Of a DNA stretch of 64,000 nt, positions 53,792 to 61,254 are shown in pieces. Under the pieces are notes generated by a model. That model was not told where the DNA came from. It saw only the letters and a program-made list of their open reading frames with translations, and searched no databases. The stretch lies in NCBI RefSeq assembly GCF_900142935.1, contig NZ_FSRS01000001.1, positions 2,800,001-2,864,000 on the forward strand, in the 5' to 3' direction. Within the stretch, counting starts at the first letter, position 1; every line of letters begins with the position of its first letter. Position numbers and translations under genes: made by a program. This DNA is from Rhodovulum sp. ES.010 (GTDB lineage: Bacteria > Pseudomonadota > Alphaproteobacteria > Rhodobacterales > Rhodobacteraceae).

Positions 53792-55093
53792 ATGTCTCAC
53801 ACAGAGGAACTTAAGAACCGCCGCGACACTGCCGTCGCAAATGGGGTGTCCACGCGCGGCATCTATGCCGCCAAGGCAATGAACGCAGAGCTTTGGGATG
53901 TTGATGGCAAGCGGTTCATCGATTTCGCCGCCGGTATCGCCGTGAACAACACCGGCCACCGTCATCCTAAACTGATGGCCGCCGTGGCCGCCCAAGCCGA
54001 GCTTTTTGCCCACACGTGCTTTCACGTTGCGCCGTACGAGGGCTATGTGAAGCTGGCCGAGCGGTTGAACTCCTCGACGCCCGGCGCGTTCGAGAAGAAA
54101 ACGATGCTGGTGACAACCGGGGCCGAAGCCGTAGAGAACGCGGCCAAGATGGCGCGTGCTTATACCGGCCGGTCCGGTGTCATCGCGTTTTCCGGCGCGT
54201 TTCATGGCCGAACGCTGATGGGCATGGCGCTTTGCGGCAAGGTTACGCCCTACAAAAAAGCCTTTGGTACCATGCCTTCGGAGGTCTACCACGCAGCCTT
54301 CCCGAATACTTATCACGGTGTCACATCCGATATAAGCCTTGCCTGCCTTGATGAGTTGTTCCGCTCAACAATCGACCCTCAGCGAGTGGCCGCGATTATC
54401 ATCGAGCCGGTACAGGGCGAAGGCGGGTTCAATACCGCACCTGCAGAGTTTCTGCGCGGTCTGCGCGCGATCTGCGATACGTATGGCATCGTTCTGATCG
54501 CGGACGAGGTTCAGGCAGGTATGGCGCGTACCGGCAAGTTGTTTGCGATGGAGCACGCGGGCGTTGCCGCAGATTTGGTAACGATGGCCAAGGGTTTGGC
54601 CGGAGGCTTCCCCCTGTCCGCCGTGACAGGCCGGGCCGAGATCGTCGACGCCGCTCCGGCCGGTGGGATCGGGGGCACATATGCAGGCAACCCGCTGGCC
54701 GTTGCCGCCGCGAATGCCGTGCTAGATGTCATCGAGGAAGAGAAGCTGTGCGCCCGGGCCGAAGAGATCGGTGCCCGCATCTCCCAGCGCCTGAAAACCC
54801 TGTCAGAGCGGCAAGGCATGGAGTCCATCGGCGATGTCCGGGGCCTGGGGGCGATGATCGCGTTCGAGCTTGTAAGCGACCGCTCGTCGCGGACCCCGGA
54901 CGCGACTCTGACGCAGGCGATCGTGACAGAAGCCGAAGGGCGCGGGCTTATCATCCTGCCATGCGGCACCTACGGCAACGTTGTGCGCCTGCTGCCCCCA
55001 CTGACAACACCCATGGAACAGGTGGATGAGGCGCTCGACATTATCGAAGCGTCCATCGAGGCAGCCATCAACAAGATGGCTCAGGCCGCCTGA
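53792..55093 (+). CDS. Class III aminotransferase, 4-aminobutyrate/5-aminovalerate type (GabT-like)
   Basis: PLP-dependent omega-aminotransferase of 433 residues. Features: RGIYAAKAMNAELWDVDGKR, IDFAAGIAVNNTGHRHPKL, TGAEAVENAAKMARAYTGR, IIEPVQGEGGFNTAP, LIADEVQAGMARTG and the PLP Lys in VTMAKGLAGGFPLSAV. The pattern is that of GabT/DavT enzymes, which act on 4-aminobutyrate or 5-aminovalerate. First gene of the operon, followed after 15 bases by the acyl-CoA dehydrogenase. The glutaryl-CoA dehydrogenase neighbour favours the C5 substrate. Confidence 0.9.
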   Translation: MSHTEELKNRRDTAVANGVSTRGIYAAKAMNAELWDVDGKRFIDFAAGIAVNNTGHRHPKLMAAVAAQAELFAHTCFHVAPYEGYVKLAERLNSSTPGAFEKKTMLVTTGAEAVENAAKMARAYTGRSGVIAFSGAFHGRTLMGMALCGKVTPYKKAFGTMPSEVYHAAFPNTYHGVTSDISLACLDELFRSTIDPQRVAAIIIEPVQGEGGFNTAPAEFLRGLRAICDTYGIVLIADEVQAGMARTGKLFAMEHAGVAADLVTMAKGLAGGFPLSAVTGRAEIVDAAPAGGIGGTYAGNPLAVAAANAVLDVIEEEKLCARAEEIGARISQRLKTLSERQGMESIGDVRGLGAMIAFELVSDRSSRTPDATLTQAIVTEAEGRGLIILPCGTYGNVVRLLPPLTTPMEQVDEALDIIEASIEAAINKMAQAA

Positions 55094-55108
55094 GGAAGAG
55101 GACAGGAC

Positions 55109-56323
55109 ATGCCCACACACCTCTCACCGCAAAGCCGGCCGGAACTCGGTCATTTCGCCTGGGATGATGCGTTCCGTCTGGACGAGCAATTGACCGCAGA
55201 CGAACGCATGATCCGCGACGCAGCCCGTGCCTATGCGCAGGAAAAGCTTCAGTCGCGCGCGCTTGCGGCCTTTGAAGCGGAAGAGACCGATCCCGAGATT
55301 TTCCGCGAGATGGGCGAGATGGGGCTGATCGGCGTCACCACCCCGGAAAAGTATGGCGGCGTCGGTGCCGGTTATGTCAGCTACGGACTTGTCTCCCGCG
55401 AGATCGAGCGCGTCGACAGCGGGTACCGTTCGATGATGTCGGTGCAATCTTCCTTGGTGATGTACCCGATCTATGCTTACGGCTCTAACGCGCAACGTCA
55501 GAAGTACCTGCCGAAGCTGGCGAGTGGTCAATGGATAGGCTGCTTCGGATTGACCGAGCCGGATGCGGGCAGCGATCCGGGTGGGATGACGACCGTCGCG
55601 AAGAAAACCGCTGACGGATACGTCCTGTCCGGCACGAAAATGTGGATATCCAATGCGCCGATCGCCGACGTCTTCGTGGTTTGGGCCAAATCCGAGGCGC
55701 ATGGGGGCAAGATTCGGGGGTTTGTCCTTGAAAAGGGCATGAAGGGTCTTTCGGCACCCAAGATCGGCGCCAAACTTTCGCTGCGCGCTTCGATCACTGG
55801 CGAGATTGTCATGGACCGCGTTGAAGTGGGCGAAGATGCGCTTTTGCCGAATGTCGAGGGGCTGAAAGGGCCATTCGGCTGCCTGAACCGCGCCCGCTAC
55901 GGGATTTCCTGGGGCGCCCTCGGAGCGGCGGAATTCTGTTGGCACGCTGCGCGGCAATACGGGATGGACCGCAAACAGTTTGGTAAGCCGCTAGCGCAAA
56001 CGCAATTGTTCCAGAAGAAACTCGCCGACATGCAGACCGAGATCGCTTTAGGCCTGCAAGGCGCATTGCGTGTTGGCCGGTTGATGGAGGAAGGCAACGC
56101 TGCCCCAGAGATGGTTTCCATCGTCAAGCGAAACAATTGTGGGAAGGCCTTGGATATCGCGCGCATGTCTCGCGACATGCATGGCGGTAACGGCATTTCC
56201 AGTGAATTTCATGTAATCCGGCATATGGTCAATCTTGAAACTGTGAACACCTATGAAGGCACGCACGATATTCATGCGCTGATCCTGGGCCGTGCCCAGA
56301 CAGGTCTTCAAGCGTTCTTTTGA
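55109..56323 (+). CDS. gcdH: Glutaryl-CoA dehydrogenase
   Basis: FAD enzyme that oxidises and decarboxylates glutaryl-CoA to crotonyl-CoA. The 404-residue product shows features specific for GcdH among acyl-CoA dehydrogenases: [16 protein letters not shown] with the substrate-binding Arg, [25 protein letters not shown] segment ([17 protein letters not shown]), and the catalytic Glu in [17 protein letters not shown]. Second gene of the operon. Typical GcdH genes sit beside a CaiB-like CoA-transferase; here none is present. Confidence 0.93.
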   Translation: MPTHLSPQSRPELGHFAWDDAFRLDEQLTADERMIRDAARAYAQEKLQSRALAAFEAEETDPEIFREMGEMGLIGVTTPEKYGGVGAGYVSYGLVSREIERVDSGYRSMMSVQSSLVMYPIYAYGSNAQRQKYLPKLASGQWIGCFGLTEPDAGSDPGGMTTVAKKTADGYVLSGTKMWISNAPIADVFVVWAKSEAHGGKIRGFVLEKGMKGLSAPKIGAKLSLRASITGEIVMDRVEVGEDALLPNVEGLKGPFGCLNRARYGISWGALGAAEFCWHAARQYGMDRKQFGKPLAQTQLFQKKLADMQTEIALGLQGALRVGRLMEEGNAAPEMVSIVKRNNCGKALDIARMSRDMHGGNGISSEFHVIRHMVNLETVNTYEGTHDIHALILGRAQTGLQAFF

Positions 56324-56372
56324 CCATCGCGACCGAGGACGGTGAGTCGCGCGAAAATTCGGAGTGACTGTG

Positions 56373-57803
56373 ATGAAAAAGAACCTCGTTGCCGGGGAAT
56401 GGATCAGTGCGGCCGATTTCTCGGAAAATCTGAACCCGTCGGACATCTCGGATATCATCGGTCAGTACGCGCGCGGATCGGCAAACGACGTCGATACCGC
56501 GGCCCGCGCGGCCCGCGCGGCGCTACCGGCGTGGATCGCCAAAGGGCCACAAGCCCGGTCCGATCTGCTTGAGGCCGTTGCGAAGACGCTGATGGCCCGC
56601 GCGGACGAGATCGGCACATTGCTGGCGCGCGAAGAAGGGAAAACTCTGGCCGAAGCAAAAGGTGAGACGCTCCGCGCCGCACAGATCTTCCGGTTCTTCG
56701 CTGGAGAGGCTGTGCGAGTCGGCGGCGACGCGCTGCTTTCGGTCCGCCCGGGCGTGTCGGTTGAAGTCATCCGCGAACCGGTGGGCGTGGTCGGAATCAT
56801 CACGCCCTGGAATTTTCCGATCGCAATCCCGGCGTGGAAAATTGCGCCGGCTCTGGCCTACGGCAACACGGTTGTCATGAAGCCGGCCGACCTCGTTCCA
56901 GGCTGCGCACATGTTTTGGCCGAAATCTTGCATGCTTCCGGGTTGCCGCCGGGTGTCTTCAACCTTGTGATGGGGCGCGGATCGGTGGTTGGCGACGCGA
57001 TCGTCACGCATCCCGAGATTGACGCGATCAGTTTCACGGGCTCCGTCCCGGTCGGACGCGCGCTGGCCGTGTCTGCCGCGCAAGGCATGAAGAAAATCCA
57101 GCTGGAGATGGGCGGAAAGAACCCGATGGTGGTTCTGAACGATGCCGATCTGGGCTGTGCGGTTGATGCCTGCATCAACGGTGCGTTCTTCTCGACTGGC
57201 CAGCGCTGCACCGCGTCGTCCCGGCTGATCGTCGAGGATGGCATTCACGATGCTTTCGTGGAACAGCTGGTCGCCCGAATGCAGGCGCTGCGGGTCGGCA
57301 ATCCGCTAGATGCCGCGACGCAAATCGGCCCGGTGGTTTCGGCCTCGCAGTTGCAGGGGAACTTGGCCTATACGAAACTGGCTCGCGATGAAGGCGCGGA
57401 AGTTGTCGGCGGCGAACGGCTGAATGGTGAAACCGAGGGGTATTTCCAGCGCCCGGCAGTCTTCTTGAATGCGACGAATGAAATGCGGTCCAGCCGGGAA
57501 GAGATTTTCGGGCCATGCGCAAGTGTCATTCGCGCCGCGGATTTCGACGAAGCCTTGGCCTTGGCCAATGATACGGAGTTCGGTCTGAGTGCCGGGATTT
57601 GCACCGCAAGCCTGAAGAGCGCGCGGGCCTTTCGCCGACATGCGGCTGCCGGAATGGTCATGGTCAACCTGCCCACCGCCGGAGTCGACTACCACGTGCC
57701 ATTTGGTGGGCGCAAAGGCTCGTCCTATGGGTCTCGTGAACAGGGACGCTACGCCGCCGAGTTCTATACGACCGTCAAAACGGCCTACGAATTCGCGGGG
57801 TGA
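56373..57803 (+). CDS. NAD(P)-dependent semialdehyde dehydrogenase
   Basis: Aldehyde dehydrogenase of 476 residues. Catalytic features: TPWNFPIAIPAWK (Asn and Lys), FTGSVPVGRA, LEMGGKNP with Glu, STGQRCTASS with the catalytic Cys, and EEIFGP. The C-terminal GVDYHVPFGGRKGSSYGSRE segment is like 2-oxoglutarate-semialdehyde dehydrogenases. In context the likely substrate is the semialdehyde made by the upstream aminotransferase (glutarate or succinate semialdehyde). ATG 56373 follows GGAG at 8 bases; GTG 56364 is an alternative. Confidence 0.9.
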   Translation: MKKNLVAGEWISAADFSENLNPSDISDIIGQYARGSANDVDTAARAARAALPAWIAKGPQARSDLLEAVAKTLMARADEIGTLLAREEGKTLAEAKGETLRAAQIFRFFAGEAVRVGGDALLSVRPGVSVEVIREPVGVVGIITPWNFPIAIPAWKIAPALAYGNTVVMKPADLVPGCAHVLAEILHASGLPPGVFNLVMGRGSVVGDAIVTHPEIDAISFTGSVPVGRALAVSAAQGMKKIQLEMGGKNPMVVLNDADLGCAVDACINGAFFSTGQRCTASSRLIVEDGIHDAFVEQLVARMQALRVGNPLDAATQIGPVVSASQLQGNLAYTKLARDEGAEVVGGERLNGETEGYFQRPAVFLNATNEMRSSREEIFGPCASVIRAADFDEALALANDTEFGLSAGICTASLKSARAFRRHAAAGMVMVNLPTAGVDYHVPFGGRKGSSYGSREQGRYAAEFYTTVKTAYEFAG

Positions 57804-57807
57804 CGAG

Positions 57808-58911
57808 ATGACAGATGCCGCCATCTTGTCGATCAATCCCGGAACCACTACGACCCGCTGCGCTCTCTACGGGTGGTTGGGAACCGCGCTGAAGACCATC
57901 GCCGAAGAAGCGCTCGACCATGACGAAACGGTCATGGCGGGCTTTTCCACTATCGCCTCGCAGCTTGAGTTTCGGCGCCAGCACATCGAGACCTTTCTGA
58001 ACGAGCAGCTTGGCAGACATCGCCTTGTCGCCTGCGCCGGGCGGGGTGGGATGCTGACACCTGTGCCGTCGGGTGTGATTTCCGTCGACGAGGCGCTTGT
58101 CGAGTTTGCGCTGCACACGCCCGTCTATCACCACGCGAGCAACTTGGGCGCGCCTCTGGCTCATGGGATTGCCGCCCGTTATGGCGTCGGGGCCTTTGTG
58201 GTCGATCCGGTCAGCGTCGATGAGCTTGCGCCGGTTGCCCGTGTTTCGGGCTTTGCCGATATTCCTCGGTTCTCTTTTGTGCACGCACTCAACATCCGGG
58301 CCTGCGGACGCCGTCTGGCCCGCGAGATGGACAAGCCCTTCGATCGGTTGCGCGCGGTCGTGGCGCATCTTGGGGCCGGTTTTTCGATTGCCGCCTTGGT
58401 CGATGGGCGGCTTGTGGACAGCTCGAACCGCATGGAGATGTCGCCGTTTACACCCGAACGCGCAGGCGGTCTGCCGCCCTTGCCATTGATCGAGTTGTGT
58501 TATTCGGGGACGTATACGCGTGAAGAGTTGCTGTCCAAGCTGTATGGCAAAGGCGGTGTGTTCGGCCTGTTGGGCACGAAGGACATTCGACGTGTCGAGG
58601 CAATGATAGAGGACGGCGATAGAAAAGCTGCGCTGGTGTATGAGGCGATGCTGTATCAGATCGCCAAAGCCATTGGTGCAATGGCTTCCGTTGCCGATTT
58701 TGACTTGGACGGGGTCATCCTGACGGGCGGTCTTTCCAACAGCGCTCGTGCCACCGCCTATCTGAGGCACAAACTATCCCGCCTAGCGCCGGTGCATGTC
58801 TATCCCGGAAGCGATGAATGCCGGGCACTGGCCGAGGGGGTTGCTCGCGTGCTGGCGGGCACAGAAGCACCTTTGTCCTGGCCAGTCTCCAGCTCGAGGC
58901 AGGTTGCGTGA
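57808..58911 (+). CDS. Butyrate-kinase-like acyl kinase
   Basis: ASKHA-fold carboxylate kinase of 367 residues. Motifs: ILSINPGTTTTRCALY (phosphate 1), CAGRGGMLTPVPSGVISVDE, RFSFVHALNIRACGRRLA, HLGAGFSIAALVDGRLVDSS (phosphate 2) and VILTGGLSNS (adenosine). It departs from typical Buk at HLGAGFS (usually GGGIS) and at SNRMEMSPFTPERAGG, where Buk has an NALDGEGP-type segment, so the acyl specificity may differ. It starts 4 bases after the dehydrogenase stop and its TGA overlaps the next ATG. It could make ATP from an acyl phosphate or use ATP to activate an acid. Confidence 0.88.
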   Translation: MTDAAILSINPGTTTTRCALYGWLGTALKTIAEEALDHDETVMAGFSTIASQLEFRRQHIETFLNEQLGRHRLVACAGRGGMLTPVPSGVISVDEALVEFALHTPVYHHASNLGAPLAHGIAARYGVGAFVVDPVSVDELAPVARVSGFADIPRFSFVHALNIRACGRRLAREMDKPFDRLRAVVAHLGAGFSIAALVDGRLVDSSNRMEMSPFTPERAGGLPPLPLIELCYSGTYTREELLSKLYGKGGVFGLLGTKDIRRVEAMIEDGDRKAALVYEAMLYQIAKAIGAMASVADFDLDGVILTGGLSNSARATAYLRHKLSRLAPVHVYPGSDECRALAEGVARVLAGTEAPLSWPVSSSRQVA

Positions 58912-59825
58912 TGGGGGTCAGAAGCTTCGACGAACTGCGCGAACGGGCGCTGACCCGTGCACCACTTCGGCTTGTCGTGGCCGGTGGCGAGGGCCCCGAG
59001 ATTGCCGCCGCAGTCATTGCCGCGCTTGAGAACGGGCTTGCCGATCGCGTTCTGGTGGCTGGCGATCCCTCAAAGATGACGCCATTGTATCCCGATCCAT
59101 TGACATCCGCAGTTACCTTTCTGTCCGCGCTGGATGCCGCTGATTGCGCAAGCCATGCTATCGCTGCCATTCATGAGAATCTTGGCGACGTCCTGATGAA
59201 GGGTCATGTCGACAGCACGTCGTATCTTCGGGCGATCATGAACCGCGATCACGGGCTCAGAAGCGGCAGTACATTGTCCAATGTGACGGTTGCCGAAATG
59301 CCGTCGTTGAACCGGCTGATCGCGGCAACGGACAACGGTATCGTCCCGTCCCCGGACCTGGCGCAGAAACGCCGGATCATCCTCAACACCCTGCCGCTGT
59401 TTCGCGGTTTGGGCATTGCCCCGGTTCAGGTGGCCGCGGTCTGTGCGACCGAGAAGGTATCGGATGCGCTGCCTGCGACCCGGGACGCTGAAGCGCTGGC
59501 CCGCGAAAGCAACGATGGCGGCCTGCCCGGCTTCGAGGTCGGCGGCCCAATGGGCTATGACGTCGCCGTCAGCGCACAAGCCGCGCGGATCAAGGAGCTT
59601 GGCGGGGTTCCCGCTGCGGGGCGGGCCGACCTGCTTTTGTTTCCCACGATCGACGCCGCCAACAGCGTGGCAAAGGCATGGAAGTTCCAGGGACAGGCCC
59701 GGACAGGTTCGATTGTCCTAGGCGCGAAGGTTCCGGTTTTGCTGAACTCGCGGTCGGACTCGGTAGAGCGCCGCATCGACGCGCTTCTGCTTGCGGCGGC
59801 GGTGTTGGACGGAGGCCAAGCATGA
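58911..59825 (+). CDS. Phosphate butyryltransferase-like acyl phosphotransferase
   Basis: PTA/PTB-family enzyme of 304 residues exchanging acyl-CoA and acyl phosphate. Features: RLVVAGGEGPEIAAAVIAAL, LMKGHVDSTSYLRAIMNRDH, LRSGSTLSNVTV, GGLPGFEVGGPMGYDVAVS, LLFPTIDAANSVAKAWKF and the closing LLNSRSDSVERRIDAL. The ATG overlaps the kinase stop (TGATG) and the TGA overlaps the next ATG, so the three genes are tightly coupled. With the kinase it forms a complete acid-acyl phosphate-acyl-CoA module. Confidence 0.9.
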   Translation: MGVRSFDELRERALTRAPLRLVVAGGEGPEIAAAVIAALENGLADRVLVAGDPSKMTPLYPDPLTSAVTFLSALDAADCASHAIAAIHENLGDVLMKGHVDSTSYLRAIMNRDHGLRSGSTLSNVTVAEMPSLNRLIAATDNGIVPSPDLAQKRRIILNTLPLFRGLGIAPVQVAAVCATEKVSDALPATRDAEALARESNDGGLPGFEVGGPMGYDVAVSAQAARIKELGGVPAAGRADLLLFPTIDAANSVAKAWKFQGQARTGSIVLGAKVPVLLNSRSDSVERRIDALLLAAAVLDGGQA

Positions 59826-60040
59826 ACGTTCAAACAGTCGGCGTCGTCGGGGCTGGCCAGATGGGCAATGGCATCTCGCATGTCTTTGCCCCTTCGGGTT
59901 TCGATGTGATCCTGAGCGACATCTCCGAAGACGCCTTGGCCCGCGCGCGCAAAGATCGAGGCAAACACGGCGCGGCAGGTCGCAAAAGGGCAGATCACCG
60001 AGGACAACCGCGATGATGCCCTGAAACGGTTGGCGCGGTT
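59822..60040 (+). pseudogene. 3-hydroxyacyl-CoA dehydrogenase, frameshifted and truncated by IS debris
   Basis: The N-terminal NAD-binding region is clear: MNVQTVGVVGAGQMGNGISH and FDVILSDISEDALARA. At the CG-repeat 59941-59950 the frame breaks; one base further on it resumes as AKIEANTARQVAKGQITEDN and DALKRLARF, consistent with loss of one CG unit. Near 60035 the similarity ends at an IS66 fragment on the other strand. Only about 70 of the usual 290 residues remain, so the gene is dead. It was the sixth gene of the operon and overlaps the upstream stop by four bases. Confidence 0.88.
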
Positions 60041-60224
60041 CGCCGCTGGCATCGGCTCCGGCGAAGAGCCAGTTTTTCCGACCGATCACCACGGGCTTGA
60101 CCTCGTGGCGCTGAGCGACCTGGGCGACCATCGCGCGGTCCACACCGACAGAGGCCACGATTGACAGCTTCTGATCATCACTCCAGCGCCGACGCCGGTC
60201 GACGCCAAGGATCTCGCCTCTCAT
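60033..60224 (-). mobile_element. IS66-family remnant (fused TnpA and TnpC fragments)
   Basis: Minus strand: MRGEILGVDRRRRWSDDQK up to AQVAQRHEV is the helix-turn-helix N-terminus of the small IS66 protein TnpA (60224-60099). It runs directly in frame into VVIGRKNWLFAGADASGE, a piece from the catalytic region of the large transposase TnpC. The sequence between, including TnpB, has been deleted. The inner end abuts the broken 3-hydroxyacyl-CoA dehydrogenase. Confidence 0.75.
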
Positions 60225-60263
60225 GCAGCATCCGCTAAGACACGTCGCTAGAGCGCGTCGCAT

Positions 60264-61010
60264 TTAATCGGCCTCATAGCCGGCCGCCTTGAAGTAGTTG
60301 TAGCATTCTTGGTCTGAGACGAGGTCGCAGACATGGCCGACGGCCGCCCAAAGTTGATCGTAGGTTCGCGCGGCTGCCTTCCTTATGAGCGACTTCAGCT
60401 TTGAGAACGCCATTTCGATGGGGTTCAGGTCCGGGCTGTAAGGCGGCAAGAACAGGAACCAGGTGCCAATCGCACGCAGGGACGCCGCTGCGGCCGGGGC
60501 CTTATGGCTCGACAGGTTGTCGAGAATGACAACGTCGCCTTTGCGCAGCGTCGGCCCCAGCTGGGTTTCGATGTAGAGGGCGAACATCTCGGCGTTCATC
60601 GCCCCGTCGATGATCCATGGTGCGTCGAGCCGGTCGTGGCGCAGGGCCGCGACGAAGGTCTGGGTGCGCCAATGTCCGAACGGCGCGTGATCGACGAGGC
60701 GCTGCCCGAACGGGGCCCAGCCGGTCGTCTTGGCCATGTTGGTTTTGACCGAGGTCTCGTCCACAAAGGCCAGCCGGTCCAGATGGTTGGCCATGAAGGG
60801 CTGGCGTTTCGCGATCCAGATGCGCCGCAGATCGGCGACATCCTTGCGCTTCTGCTCAAGCGCCTGCAGGTCTTTTTTCGTGCGTCAGACCAAGCCCGCG
60901 CAGCACCCGCCAGATCGTGCCGCGATGGACCTCGATGCCATGGGTTTCGGCCAGCTCAACGGCCAATTCATCGAGCGTGATCTCGCCCTTGGCGGCGACG
61001 CGGGCTTCGA
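60264..61010 (-). mobile_element. IS630-family transposase, frameshifted and 5' truncated
   Basis: The C-terminal catalytic part (60264 to about 60878) carries the DDE motifs: LAFVDETSVKTNMAKTTGW, VVILDNLSSHKAPA and LPPYSPDLNPIEMAFSKLK, ending YFKAAGYEAD. Upstream in another frame is the preceding part, ITLDELAVELAETHGIEVHR and RVLRGLGLTHEK. The frames switch at an A6 run (T6 at 60873-60878 on the plus strand), as in two-frame IS630 elements or by mutation. The N-terminal DNA-binding part expected further upstream is missing, replaced by IS3-like sequence. Confidence 0.82.
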
Positions 61011-61029
61011 TCCAGCCGGTCACGCCCGC

Positions 61030-61125
61030 AAGCTTGCCGTGCCCGAGGAGATCGTTCTCGACAACGGGCCCGAAGGCGCCAAGCAAGGCGCTGTTGGACT
61101 GCTGCAACCATACCGGCTCTCGGGC
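61030..61125 (+). mobile_element. IS3-family transposase fragment
   Basis: Plus-strand LAVPEEIVLDNGPE followed one frame over by SKALLDCCNHTGSR matches the second catalytic Asp region of IS3-type OrfB proteins (DNGPEFTSKAL...). Only about 30 residues survive with an internal frameshift. From here to about 61254 I see nothing recognisable. Confidence 0.55.
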
Positions 61126-61254
61126 ACCGGCGTAAGCCGGGTCGTGCGCCAACGCCGTTTCTTCTTTGTGCGACCACATGCCTGGGCTAAGCTGATGCGA
61201 TATTGGTAGGCGTATTGAGTTTCGCATTTTTCCAAGCTTTGTCGCTGTCTGGAT

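Noticed and set aside
52445..61250. Integrative element with integrase and att repeats at tRNA-Pro
   Set aside because: No integrase gene and no duplicate of the tRNA 3' end were found in the window.
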